64,000 bases of DNA from Armigeres subalbatus (lineage: Eukaryota; Arthropoda; Insecta; Diptera; Culicidae), in the NCBI RefSeq assembly GCF_024139115.2, contig NC_085140.1, positions 338,396,966-338,460,965 of the forward strand, written 5' to 3'. This document shows, in pieces, positions 11,441-22,032 of the stretch; position 1 is the stretch's first letter; each line of letters starts with the position of its first letter. Made by a program: the position numbers and the translations under genes. The notes under the pieces are model-generated. The model was not told the DNA's origin. It made no database searches and saw nothing but the letters and a program-made list of their open reading frames with translations.

Positions 11441-11535
11441 CATTTGGCATAAAGTCATTTGGCATAACGCCATTTGGCATAACGGACATTTGGCATAATT
11501 GTAACCAACGTCAAAAGTGAGGGTCTTTTGGCATA
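11441..11535. repeat. TTTGGCATAA short tandem array, copy 1
   Basis: The word CATTTGGCATAA recurs four times at 11441-11499 with spacers such as AGT and CGGA, and TTTTGGCATAATTTTT follows near 11525. Inverted versions occur at 16416-16500, so this may be the left subterminal region of a DNA transposon. Confidence 0.7.
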
Positions 11536-11641
11536 ATTTTTCTTTGCGTTCGCTAAATGGTGACTAAATATAACACCCGTCGATAACAATATTAAAAAGA
11601 CATTATCCTCTCGTGGAAAGAATGCATTTGCAATGCAATAC

Positions 11642-11909
11642 AAAAGTAGGCGCATGCCTGGATCAGAGCAGTGGTGGATGTAATCCCCTCTTTAATTGTA
11701 GACATGTGCCCGGATTAAGGCCTTGGTGGATGCGATCCCTTCTTTTAAAAGTAGGCGCTTGCATGGATTATGGCAATGGACGATGTGATCCCTTCTTTAA
11801 AAGTAAGCGCTTGCGCCCGGATTGAGGCAATGGTGGATGCGATCCCTTTTTAAAAAGTAGGCGCTTGCATTGATTATGATAATGGTGGATGTGATTCCTT
11901 TTTTAAAAA
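11642..11909 (+). repeat. 52-bp minisatellite, about 5 units
   Basis: Units start AAAAGTAGGCGCTTGC and end GATCCCTTCTTT, at a spacing of about 52 bp. The central variable word is CCGGATT or ATGGATTATGGCAATGG. It is cut off on the right by the duplication junction. Confidence 0.8.
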
Positions 11910-12148
11910 GAGGGTGGCTGGGTTCGATTCCCGTGCCGGTCTAGGCGATTTTCGGATTGGAAATTGTCTCGACTTCCTTGGGCATAAAAGTATCATCGTG
12001 CTAGCCTCATGATATACGAATGCAAAAATGGTAACCTGGCTTAGAAACCTCGCAGTTAATAACTGTGGAAGTGCTTAACGAACACTAATCTGCGAGGCGG
12101 CTCTGTCCCAGTATGGGGATGTAATGCCAATAAGAAGAAGAAGAAGAA
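11910..12148 (+). mobile_element. Feilai SINE, 5' part missing through duplication
   Basis: This is the same element as the one at 10308, but it begins at the duplication breakpoint and so lacks box A. Box B, the body and the tail are retained, as is the right target-duplication copy (AGTTTGGAGTT). It is not an independent insertion. Confidence 0.9.
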
Positions 12149-12970
12149 AGTTTGGAGTTCAATTAGGCTTATAGTAATGCAAGGATCCATTTATTTAACA
12201 ACCTTAAAATTATTTCTATTATACCATTCAAAACATTATACGGCATAATTTTGATCAAAGTATCAATAAGTTAAAATCAACAGTATTGAAATTTTGCATT
12301 GAAATGTGTTCCTACGTGGCCATTTTTTTGTTTGTCGCGTTTTCGCTTTTGCAGTTGCGGATTTCATTTTGTTAGTCGCGAATTTCGCAGATTGGAATTT
12401 GATGAGTTTGTAGAAGCCCTGCATTGTATTCAGGTTGAGTTTAGTAAGCTCTAAGGATCATGGAAAGTATCGAAAACCACATAAGATATATTGAAATACT
12501 TGTTCGATACGCGTATCACCCTTGATGTATACATTTGACATTTTGGACACACATAAATTTTGTTAAAAATATTGACAATATTTCAGAATAGGAGAAATGC
12601 AGACTGTATTTGTAAAATATGAAATTCAAACTAAAAATTCTCGATTTTGTAATAATTCTTATCAGAATGAATTTTTCTTAGAAGTAAATGTCACTTTATA
12701 TTATACAACTAGCAACATTCTAATAAAGTCATAGATATCTAATGCAGGGCTGGTAGCAGTTTACATTCATAATCGTTGTTTTGTATCCATCTGAGCAACG
12801 TTGTCCACTCACTGGCGTAGGATGCTATGATTGAATCAGATCATTGCTCGTCCGTTTCACTCACGCTGTCAATGTCTGGCCATGAAGCACTGATGACGCT
12901 TTTCTCGTGTATTGAGGAAGATAATGAAAACAATCACTTAAAATACAGTCGACTCTCTACGGGAGCGGGC

Positions 12971-13077
12971 CATTTGGCATAAGGTCATTTGGCATAACGG
13001 TCATTTGGCATAACGGACATTTGGCATAGTTGTAACCAACGTCAAAAGTGAGGGTCTTTTCGCCTAATTTTTCTTTG
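12971..13077. repeat. TTTGGCATAA short tandem array, copy 2
   Basis: This is the duplicated equivalent of the array at 11441, with four CATTTGGCATAA-type words and small differences (AAGGTC in place of AAAGTC). It lies just left of the longer minisatellite. Confidence 0.7.
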
Positions 13078-13201
13078 CGTTCGCTAAATGGTGACTAAGT
13101 GGTCCGAGAAACACCCCGGAATAGCAAATATAACACCCGTCGATAACAATATTAAAAAGACAGTATCCTCTCGTGGAAAGAATGTATTTGCAATGCAATA
13201 C

Positions 13202-13624
13202 AAAAGTAGGCGCATGCCCGGATCAGAGCAGTGGTGGATGTAATCCCCTCTTTAAAAGTAGGCATATGCCCGGATTAAGGCCATGGTGAATGCGATCCCT
13301 TCTTTTAAAAGTAGGCGCTTGCATGGATTATGGCAATGGACGATGTGATCCCTTCTTTAAATGTAAGCGCTTGCGCCTGGATTGAGGCAATGGTGGATGC
13401 GATCCCTTTTTTAAAAGTAGGCGCTTGCATGGATTTTGATAATGGTGGATGTGATTCCTTTTTTAAAAGAAGGCGCTTGCGCCCGGATTGAGGTAATGGT
13501 CAATGTGATCCTTTCCTTAAAAGTAGGTGCTTGTCCGGATTATGACAATGGTGGATGTGATTCCTTTTTTAAAAGAAGGTGCTTGCCCAGATTGAGGCAA
13601 TGGTGGATGTGATCCCTACTTTAA
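13202..13624 (+). repeat. 52-bp minisatellite, about 8 units
   Basis: This is the same unit as at 11642 but a longer array. It ends at GTGATCCCTACTTTAAG, where LINE sequence begins. A partial unit (AATGATGGATGTGATCCCT) reappears at about 16250-16270 on the far side of the LINE, so the LINE sits inside the array. Confidence 0.8.
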
Positions 13625-13639
13625 GAACTGCGAAAGAAG

Positions 13640-14781
13640 GTGAGTGAGCTACAAGCCACGTCGAACAAAAAACCAACCAGCGTTGGAAACCGTTTGGAGG
13701 CGGTGAAAAAAAGCGGTACAACCGAGGACCTTGTCGAAAAAGTGGCGTCCCTAATCAAAACTTCAAGAGTCCATTTCGGTGAAGGATAAATTCATCGGGA
13801 AGCTGCGAGACATGGTGAAGAACACAAACCAGACCAAAACCCAGTTTACGCAGCCGAAGAAGAACACCAACATCTACGACATCTTTAAATGGACTCCACC
13901 AAACAGACTCCCAAGATAGAGCGAGCGCCGAAGGACTCCCGGCGACAGCAGTGACTCCTCTGGTCCGAAGTCGAAAAGAGGAGCCATGTCCAAGGTAAAG
14001 TAAACAGTCTTTAAGCTCCGTCTGCCTTCTCTGCACCTCCAAGCCAAACCTACCACAAACCCCTCCCATCCTATTCAATCCTAACCCCACTAAGTCAAAA
14101 TCCAACAGGAATGCGCATACGGAGCTTTACACACGAGTACCCGTTACTCCGACCGTTATAACTACCCCACCACCACTCCTACCATTACCACCGCCTCCCA
14201 CTATCAACAACATAATGGCCGCAGATGGGCATCCGAGTAGTCGGGGCCCCACCAGTGTGGAAGCTACACCCCAACCGGAACTGGTGGACAACCCCCGGCG
14301 CTCGGACGCTGACCCTGCCAGCCAGGATCAACCAAGCTCAGCGAGGGACACCGAGGGATGCAAGCGAACAGCAGACAACATATTTGGGTCGCAACACTCT
14401 GCCCCAACGGACAACGTGGGAGTCAAGCAAAGTCAAGCGCAAAGCCCAAGTGCCGCTACAGCGGACGAAGTGCAAGCATTTCCCCCATTGGGAGCCGACA
14501 TTACCACCGCTGAACTCTACGACGAGCTGCATCGGAAAAGATACGGCCCCAACGCCGTTATCCTGCCCGGACCCTCACACGTGAGTACCGTCACCACAAC
14601 CAACCACGGCGAGGGACCTGCCTCCGGAAGGGGAGCACACCTCCGTCACAATCCTGGTCCATCACCACTTTTTTCCGTCACCTCCCCCATCTCTGCCGGT
14701 TGTAGGTTCCGGACCTGCAGCCCAAGGAATAACCCTAGCACTCCAGTGGAACATCAACGGATTCTACAACAACTTGTGTGA
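13640..14781 (+). pseudogene. LINE ORF1 remnant
   Basis: Text such as LRKKVSELQATSNKKPTS and NTNIYDIFKWTPPN, followed after stops by a proline- and serine-rich open stretch (14215-14781) containing GADITTAELYDELHRKRYG, looks like the variable linker and C-terminal part of a LINE gag-like ORF1. No zinc knuckle is seen because the 5' portion is missing. Several stops and frame changes occur near 13915, 14005 and 14080. Assignment rests mainly on position just before the endonuclease. Confidence 0.5.
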
Positions 14782-16235
14782 CCTGGAACTGCTGGGTTCG
14801 AGTTCGAACCCGGTAGCCATAGCGTTGCAGGAGATCCACAGAACCACACCCGCCGTTATGAACCGAACACTGGGAAGCAGGTATAAGTGGTTCACCAAAG
14901 TGTACCGATCTGCCGCAGTAGGAGTACTCCAGGAAATCCTCATCGATGCCGACTTCCCCATTGTCGCTGTGAGGATTGAATGTCCAACTCCGACAACCAT
15001 CCTGTCGATCTACATCCCCAGCGGCAAGTTCCCGAACTTGAAGAACAAACTGGTGAGTACGTTCGAAAGCCTCCCCTCCCCGGAATCATCCTCGAGGACA
15101 TCAACGGCCACCATCAGTCTTGGGGAAGTCGCACCAGCAACGCCAGAGGCAAAGTCATCTTTGACGCCGCCGCCGACGCCGGATTCGCAATCTTAAATGA
15201 CGGCACTCCCACCTTCCGCTGAGGGTCCACGGAGTCCACCGTCGATATCACTATGGCCTCGAGCGGCGTCATGGGTCGGCTTCTCTGGTCCACTGATGGG
15301 GACCCAAGAGGAAGTGATCACTCGCCCATCCTCGTGGCCCTAGACAGCACTCCAACCAACATCACCCGCGGGCCACTATGGAAATATGGAAAGGCAAACT
15401 GGGGCAGTTTTCAGCGGGAGATCGAACGCGAGCTGCCCTTACGTCCCGACCAGTCAATCTCCGAAATTTCCAAAATCATCCTCCAAGCGACAGAAGGTAC
15501 CATCCCCAGGACTAGTCCCAACCCGGGTCCATTGGTGGTGCGACACCACCAAAAAGGCGGTGAAGGCCAGCGACGAGCAAACGGAATCACCTTGAGCATT
15601 GACGGCGTTACCTACCGGGACCCGCAGGTCGTGGCTGATGCACTAGCCGACCATTTCCACCGACAATCATCTTTCCTGGAGTACCCTGAAAACTTCCGCA
15701 AGAAACACCCAGCTCCCGCAGCGGAAATCGCCTCTTCCAAGTTCCACCGGACAACGGCAACGACATGAACCGGCCTTTCACCATGGCCGAACTGGATTTC
15801 GCTCTCCAAAAAGGTAGTGGTAAATCAGCCGGCCCGGATGGTACCGGCTACCAAATGTATAGAAACCTTCCTCCGTGTGGCAAGGCGGCCTTCCTGAAGG
15901 CAATCAATCAAGAGTGGACCGACGGCACTTTCCCTGCAGAGTGGAAAACCAAAAAACCAAGAAGCTACCGACCCATCGCCCTCACCAATGTCGGCTCCAA
16001 AATCATGGAACGAATGGTGAACCGGCGACTGACCCACCATCTGGAAACAACGGGAAAGTTCGACAACCGGCAACACGCCTTCAGACCCGGACGCGGCACA
16101 GGGACCTACCTCGCCTCCCTGGGGCAAATACTTGAAGACGCCAGATCCCAAGGTAAGCACGTCGCTGTAACGCTGTTTCTCGTCGCAATGGAGGAAGTAT
16201 TCGCCAATCTGCCAAAGGACGTGCACATCTACGCA
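14726..16235 (+). pseudogene. LINE ORF2 endonuclease and partial RT
   Basis: The endonuclease motifs ITLALQWNINGFYNNL and AIALQEIH (about 14735-14840) are followed by the central IILEDINGHHQSWGS (14 in place of the usual GDFN-type motif, about 15085-15130) and GDPRGSDHSPILV (about 15298-15340). After two frame changes an open stretch from 15765 carries RT blocks: GKSAGPDGTGYQMY, SYRPIALTNVGSKIMERMV and QHAFRPGRGT. The text then jumps from EDARSQGKH to LFLVAMEEVFANLPKDVHIYAD, so RT motifs A and B have been deleted. The catalytic second aspartate is absent at the end. Confidence 0.8.
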
Positions 16236-16415
16236 GATCGGACCAATGCCAATGATGGATGTGATCCCTCTCTCGGAAGTATTTCTGCTGTTTTGTTATT
16301 TCGTTCTTCCGGAAAATGTCTACCATCAGTCTAAAATTATCAGAAAACAGCCTCGACCTACTTTATCTACGCTGAACATTACATGAAATGTCCCTTTCAC
16401 TTTCACAGTTCGAAA

Positions 16416-16500
16416 TTATGCCAAATGTCCGTTATACCAAATGACCCACTCTTTTCTTGCAGCTCAAAATTATGCCAAACGACCATTATGTCAAATGACC
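16416..16500. repeat. Inverted TTTGGCATAA-type array (TTATGCCAAAT)
   Basis: AAATTATGCCAAATGTCC, TTATACCAAATGACC, AAATTATGCCAAACGACC and TTATGTCAAATGACC are reverse complements of the words at 11441 and 12971. Together they suggest terminal or subterminal repeats of one DNA transposon, with the minisatellite as its interior. Confidence 0.65.
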
Positions 16501-17670
16501 TTAAAAAAATCTTTAGAAATCGTTATTTCAGTCAGTTGCACGCCTTTTCATCGATTTTCCGCGGAAAGTTCAGCGGGCCACCCGCATCCGCACGAGAGCA
16601 GGTCAATTCAAAACTTCGGTGCTGATGATGGTAGAGAAGCTAAAATTGACAGGGAGGGAAAGGAGTACAAAAAAAACCGCGTTGCTCTCCCAGAAAAATA
16701 AAAATTCGCCAACGAGAGATGATTTTTTCCCTCATTCTCTGGGCTATGGTTTGAACTGGAGCTGCTGTTGCAGCAGCAGCACTAGCAGCGCCAGCAATTC
16801 CAACACTCTGATGGTACACAGACGAGCAGATTTTTTTTTATTTACATTCTACCCCACAGTTTTGCCTATACCTATCTCGCCTAAAAAAATGCAAAAAGAA
16901 CTAACAGACGTCGACGCAACAACGCCACACCATTACTTCAGGGGGCATCCATTCATGACGTTCAATTCTTCTAAGGGAATTGATAGACTTAGGCTTTTCA
17001 CCCGTAGATGATCTCATAAATCAAAAACTGATAGTGGATGATAGCCTAGCAATTGCCCAAAAGTTACGAACGTCATATTTGAATCACCCCAGAACTAAGC
17101 GAAGTGGCGACAACGACGGCGAGCTCCCGGGCTGGGTTGGCCATTGCTCCGCCAGCTAGCGCCATCAAGTTGGACCTGTCGGATGGTGCACTGAAGCCAG
17201 TAGCCGTTATATTCCGTTTTGCATGCCTAGTTTTTTTTGGCCATACATCTAGTGCAACATACGATATACTTTTTTCGCGATCAAAAAACTCACATGTGTA
17301 TTCGTACTCGAGTTGTGGGGCACCACACGTTGTGGTGTGGTCCCTAGCCCGCGCGGTAGTATGTACCAATGTCAGTGGCGAAACTCGAAATACACACTTG
17401 AACGGCGGCGGCGGCAGCGTCATCGCCGTTGGTTGCCATCAACATGAGGAAGTTCTCCGGTATCCTACGATGACGAATGGCAGTGCACGGGGACCTAATT
17501 GAATTTCGTTTCTCATCTGCAATGACTGAACAATATTTGCCATGGTTTTGAATTGTTTCACTGTTTAAGACGAACAGTAACTGTTATTAATTTTTCACTG
17601 TACGGGTTGCAATATGTGTTCAAATTGTACTAAACAACCAACATAGATTATTTGAGGGGCCTTCCGTAGC
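16501..17670. other. Presumed single-copy intronic DNA
   Basis: No transposon ends or domains were recognised. The stretch 17095-17500 is richer in GC, with CpG words and a GGCGGCGGCGGCAGC run near 17405, which is unusual for this intron. Short CAG-type microsatellite text is at 16762-16795. Open frames here on both strands are of similar length and overlap, and none resembles a known protein. Confidence 0.35.
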
Positions 17671-17880
17671 TAAGTAAAAATACCGCGGTTACACTGCAGG
17701 TCCTGCTTGAGGGTGCGGCCAGAGTAGACGCGAAATGCGAAGCGAAGCGTCCCTACGCTATGACAGCTCCTTATGGTTGATTATTATTCCTTTACGTGCA
17801 TTTTTCGCGCGACGTCGCATAGACGTGTCTATTCTGACAGCCACCTAAGGTGTCGATCCCGGTTCGATTCAATGTGATTT
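17670..17880 (+). mobile_element. tRNA-like SINE head split by a MITE
   Basis: GGGGCCTTCCGTAGCTAAGT resembles the 5' head of a tRNA-derived SINE, and CCCGGTTCGATTC near 17858 resembles its box B. Between them, 17713-17848 has inverted ends AGGGTGCGGCCAGAGTAGACG and (reversed right end) AGGTGGCTGTCAGAATAGAC, as expected for a MITE inserted between the two boxes. Both calls rest on short matches. Confidence 0.4.
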
Positions 17881-18099
17881 TTTTATTCTTCATTATTGAG
17901 ATGTTCAGCCCAAATCTGGTTCGTTTTATAGGTGGGACATTTCCCACTGGCGGAGTTAAACGATGGCACGATGAGGCACATGACCCACCTTATCGAACCT
18001 GAAATTTAGTTATATACGTTATAACCGCTCTGAAAAAAAAATCGCAATTTTTTATAATCACTGTAATTTCTGTAGGAACATGCAAAGGTCTTCGAAAGA

Positions 18100-18838
18100 T
18101 CTATAGGAATATACGAATGAATTGAGGAATGTTCGAAGGAGTTTTCGGAAGAATTCCTGGATGATGTTCTGGATTTGAAGGATTTGCAAGAATTTCTTCC
18201 TAGATTTTTGGAAGAGTATTCTTCAGGAACAACTAAAGGAATTTCTTCGAGCAAATAATGGAAGAATTACTAAAGCAATCCCTTAAAAAATGTTAGAATT
18301 TTTAATAAAATTTCCGCAGCAATTTCCAAAGCATTCATAAAGAAATTCACAAAAAGAATTCACTTAAAGGAATTTCGGAAGGTTTTCCTGAAAAACGTTG
18401 GTATTGGTATTCGTAAAGAAATCTCTGAAGTGTTTTCCGTTCGAACTCAAAACCAATTGCCAATGGAAATTATAAACGAATTTCTAAAGGATTTACTAAA
18501 GCAATTTCTAAAAGAATATCCGAATAAATTTCTAAAATAATTAGTAAGACAATTCTCGAAGGAATCCCTAGAGGAGTTTTCGAAATAAATTGAACTTTCT
18601 AAAGGAATTCCTAAAGGAAACTCCGAAGGATTTCTCCTAAAGAAATTTGGAAGGTATTAATAAAGCAATTTCTGTATGTACTCCTGAAAGAGTACTCCGG
18701 AAATGGAGGGTATTTCATAGAAATGCGCAAAGGAATTCTTAAAAGAATGCATAAAGGAATTTCCGAACGTAATTTCCAAATCAAGTTCCTAAGGAATTCC
18801 CGACATTCTTAAATTTCTGCAAACATTTCTTTGGATAT
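18100..18838. repeat. Degenerate GGAATTCCTGAAGGAATTTC-type repeat, block 1
   Basis: Words such as AAAGGAATTTCGGAAGG and AAGGAATTCCTAAAGGAA recur every 15-30 bp with heavy divergence. Open frames here are low-complexity and not genes. Confidence 0.65.
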
Positions 18839-19155
18839 TTATATTTATTGAACGGATACTCAGTCTTACAATTTTTACAACGAGTTTATTATTTACCCGA
18901 CGATTCGACACGGGTATTGTGTCTTTTTCAAGAGGAAATATTTTCGTTGTTTGTCGTCGTATGTTTAGTCAAACTTGCACCGTCTGTTTGTCTAATTGTC
19001 CGTACATGACTTCGGAAGCACTGTTATCGATTTTCATTTTTTCAAGCTATTCACGACAAACAACAAAAATAATTTCCCCTTGAAAAAGACAAAATCCAAC
19101 AATAATAAACTCGTTGTAAAAATTGTAAGACTGAGTAGACGTTCAATAAATATAA
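18839..19155. mobile_element. Foldback element with long inverted arms, 317 bp
   Basis: The left arm TTATATTTATTGAACG...ACTCAGTCTTACAATTTT...TTTATTATT is mirrored at the right end (ending CGTTCAATAAATATAA). Inner arm segments CTTTTTCAAGAGGAAAT and TTGTTGTTTGTC also have inverted partners, with short unpaired insertions between. The element interrupts the GGAATTCC repeat block. A target duplication is not clear. Confidence 0.65.
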
Positions 19156-19189
19156 TTAAAAAGTAAAGTCGATCCATAATCAGTTTCTT

Positions 19190-19640
19190 TCGATATTCTT
19201 CGAAGAATTCTTTCAAAATTTGCCTCACGAATTTACGAATTACGAATTACTTCGAACATATATCCAGTAATTCCTCAAAAAATGTCTACGAAAATTAAAA
19301 GAAAGAATATAGATAATAATAGATAAGTTTCAAAAATGAATTAGGAAATTCTCTAACGAATTCTTTTAGAAAATCCTTCAAAAATTCCTTCATTAGGTAT
19401 ATTTAAGGAAATTGTTTCAGGAATATCTTCGGAGATTACTTTAAGATAAACCCTTGTGAAATTTCTTTAGGAATACCTTTGGAAATTCCTTTAGGAGTTT
19501 CTTCGGGAATTGATTTGATGATTTTTTCGGAATATATTTTAAGAATTAATTCAGTAATTTCACAAGAAATCTCCTCAGCTTTGAATCTTCAAAATTGCCT
19601 CCATGAGTTGTTTTGTAAATTCTATTAGGAATTCTTTCGG
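19190..19640. repeat. Degenerate GGAATTCC-type repeat, block 2
   Basis: Text of the type AAATTCCTTTAGGAATTTCTTCGG continues after the foldback element, now mostly in the opposite reading sense to block 1. Confidence 0.6.
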
Positions 19641-19647
19641 TTATACC

Positions 19648-19761
19648 CTGCCGTAATCTGGCAAAGTGACGTACAGGCCATTTTCCTAAAAATGATGTGA
19701 ACGAGTAGTACTCATTGTAATCTTTAACAGAAAAATGGAAAACATTTTCAGATTACGGCAG
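19648..19761. mobile_element. MITE with CTGCCGTAATCTG ends, copy 1 (114 bp)
   Basis: The element has the TIR CTGCCGTAATCTG at the left and CAGATTACGGCAG at the right. It is flanked by a 4-bp direct repeat TACC (19644-19647 and 19762-19765). A second copy is at 38749. This copy has lost about 30 bp near the right end compared with that one. Confidence 0.75.
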
Positions 19762-19849
19762 TACCTCTGGGTTATACTAGAAACTAGACCAGAAATTTTC
19801 TTTGGCGCTTTATTTCGAAAATCTATTCAGAAAATCATTTAATAACTGT

Positions 19850-20330
19850 TTTAGGAATTTTTTTTTTGAAAATTCCTTCAAGAGTTCTTTTAGAAATGTT
19901 TCTCAAAATTCCTCTACGAAATTCTTTTGAATTTCCTTTAGAAACTTTTCCGAAAATTCCATTAGGATTTCCTATTTCATTATTCAATAATTTCCTGGAA
20001 GGATTCCTTCAACAAAATTTCCGGAATGATTTTTGCAAAAAAATCGGATACAATTTTATATTGGGAGGGTTTCCAAAAGAATCCCTGGCGGCATGCTTGA
20101 AGGAACTGCTGGGGTAACTTTATAAATTATTGCTGGAGAAGTTTCTGAAAGCTTTTCTGGAAGATTTACTAAATGTATTTCAGTAGAAATTTTCAAATGA
20201 ATTCTTGAAGGAATTTCCGAAGAGCAACATGAAAAGATTTTCGAAAAAAAAGTTCTAAAGAAATTTCTGAAGGAATTTCCCAACGACTAATTAAAAGAAT
20301 CCACAAAAGAATTTCCAATGGGAATTTCCA
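19850..20330. repeat. Degenerate GGAATTCC-type repeat, block 3
   Basis: Words such as AAATTCCTTCAAGAGTTC and later GAAGGAATTTCTGAAGGAAT recur, with a switch of orientation around 20080. No gene. Confidence 0.6.
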
Positions 20331-20459
20331 AACAAATACACATTGGATTTTTTATATTCAGGATTCGGAAATTGAACTGCTACATTAGTGAGTGGAAATA
20401 ATATAATACAAAATAATTATCGAAAACTAGTCACGTCGTTATTTTAGTAGCGGGGAGTA

Positions 20460-20741
20460 GGTTTTACGACAGGATTAGACGCCGGCTCCATAAGTGAAGA
20501 AAACCCAACTAAGGGTTTTCCAGGGTTCATTTCGGGCTCAGAGCGACCAGCGAGTTCACCGGACCTGAACCCTACGAATATCACTGTCTGGATTATGATG
20601 GAGGCCGTGTTTTTTGTGCAAGTCCTAAAGCGACACCTGGCGGCAATTTGAAGAATTCCCCAAGAGCAGCTGTGGGTTTCGTATGACACTTTCCTTGATC
20701 GTCAGCGGCGAGTGGTTAAACTTAAGGACGAAAACGAATGA
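20460..20741 (+). pseudogene. Mariner/Tc1-superfamily transposase, C-terminal relic
   Basis: From 20553 one frame reads SSPDLNPTNITVWIMMEAVF, then LKRHLAAI, a stop, RIPQEQLWVSYDTFLDRQRR and VVKLKDENE before a TGA at 20739-20741. SPDLNP is the segment preceding the last catalytic acidic residue in mariner-type DDE transposases, and the IPQEQL...F..R..RVVKxK tail is typical of the C-terminus. Here the position after SPDLNPTN does not show the expected acidic residue. Sequence upstream to about 20460 may be more of it but is unreadable. The relic is flanked by GGAATTCC repeat blocks. Confidence 0.7.
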
Positions 20742-20869
20742 ACTTAACCAGTGAGCTTTCCAAAAGTGATATGTTTTCTTGTGAAATTGAATGAAATTTA
20801 AATGAAATATGTTTGTTCTGGACCATTTTATTCTGCTTATTCTAAAGTAGCACTTCAATTGCCGGACCC

Positions 20870-21475
20870 AGTAAATTTCTAGATTTCCACAGGAATTCCT
20901 TCAAGAATTACATCAGAAACTAGAAGTATTCACTGCCTCTTTCTGGATTTTCGTGGAAGAAATTCTTGAAGGAATTCAAAAAAAAAAAATTGGGGTATTT
21001 AAGAATGCCAGAAATTCCTTCAGAAATTCCATTAGTAATCTCCAAATAAATTCCTGAAATTTTGTCCTAGAATGTTGGAAAGAATTCTCGGTGAAAATTT
21101 CGGAGGTATTTCCGGAGAAATTAATGAGAGAATGGTATTCCCAATGGTATCCGAAGGAATTAATGAAATAATTTTCGAATGAGTTACTGAAGGAATTTCT
21201 GGAATTATTCATGAATTGTTGTGGAAAAATCCTGGAGGTATTCCCGATAAAATGTCAGAAGATGCTTTTCAAATAATTCTTGAGAACATCTGACAAATTC
21301 TGGACAGCATGAAAGGTTTTGACTCTGAAATTGTTTGCTAAAAAGCCCTCCAAAATGTAGCGATTACAGTCTACCCACTTCTACGGATATTCTTAAAAAT
21401 TCCAGGAATTGGAAGTTTTTGGAAAAACATTCCAAAGAATTCCTAGAGACGTTTTGAATAAATTACTAAACAATT
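20870..21475. repeat. Degenerate GGAATTCC-type repeat, block 4
   Basis: AGGAATTCCTTCAAGAATT-like words recur to about 21475. The four blocks may be one former array separated by insertions at 18839, 19648 and about 20340-20870. Confidence 0.6.
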
Positions 21476-22025
21476 TATAAACGATAAAACGATAAAATTT
21501 ATAAACTGCTGACGCCAAATTATAAATTAATCAATAACGACAAAAATGCTGGTATCATACCATTAACAGAACTCTGTCGCCGCCAGTGACATTAACTTGA
21601 ACAAACCACATAACGCATAACTGATGAACTAGTCAGGATGTTGGGTCATCACACCACATTTTTTGCCCATTTTTTCGTGTTCTCATTGATCACAAATTGC
21701 GTTGGATGTCCGTAAACCACATAACTGAGGATATCATATGAAAAATAAATTGATATTAATAAAGTTCCGTTCATGTTTACGAAAAAAGAATCACAAGTCA
21801 GTTTTGCCGGACCACAACCTAGGAATAAGTTATTACATATATGTGTTTCATCCTCTATCCCTCATCCAGCCGGGGGTGTTGATCAAGATTCGAATAATTT
21901 GATCAGATCTCATGCTCCATAATGGTGCCCTTTTTGTTATGAAGACTAGTACTACAAAAAGGAATCACTTCTGAAGCAAGGAAGGTTTCTTCAGAAGTGT
22001 AGGGAATGGGGTGTACTAGTTGATC
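21476..22025. other. AT-rich intron DNA, nothing recognised
   Basis: A short imperfect inverted pair (GAAGCAAGGAAGGTTTCTTC) is near 21975. No coding domain or element ends were seen. Confidence 0.35.
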
Positions 22026-22032
22026 ATAACAG

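Larger units (their letters stand above)
10361..11909 (+). repeat. Tandem duplication, copy 1 (1,549 bp)
   Basis: From GAGGGTGGCTGG inside the Feilai SINE, everything up to the 52-bp minisatellite is repeated from 11910 onward with high identity and the same order. The contents are the Feilai 3' part, a TCGCGGATT-type repeat, an AT-rich stretch, the TTTGGCATAA array and the minisatellite. Differences are point changes and small indels: this copy has about 25 extra bases near 11005-11040 and lacks a 28-bp GGTCCGAGAAAC-containing segment present near 13100. Confidence 0.9.
11910..13458 (+). repeat. Tandem duplication, copy 2
   Basis: This is the second copy of the 1,549-bp unit. Its left boundary falls abruptly at TTTAAAAAG|AGGGTGGCTGG, joining the minisatellite to the middle of a Feilai SINE. 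The minisatellite here continues past the duplicated part to about 13624, so this copy has the longer, probably ancestral right side, and copy 1 carries the recombinant junction. Confidence 0.85.
13625..16235 (+). mobile_element. LINE fragment inside minisatellite (I/LOA-like)
   Basis: GC-rich coding DNA contrasts sharply with the AT-rich surroundings. It contains the second half of an ORF1, an EEP endonuclease and the N-terminal half of an RT. It is truncated at both ends: it starts within ORF1 and stops at the YAD of the RT catalytic motif. Loss of the 3' end is unusual for a LINE insertion and implies later deletion or recombination within the minisatellite. Confidence 0.75.

Noticed and set aside
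11642..13624. CRISPR-like array of 52-bp units
   Set aside because: Units are tandem and mutually diverged over their whole length, without constant repeats and unique spacers, in a eukaryotic intron. It is a minisatellite.
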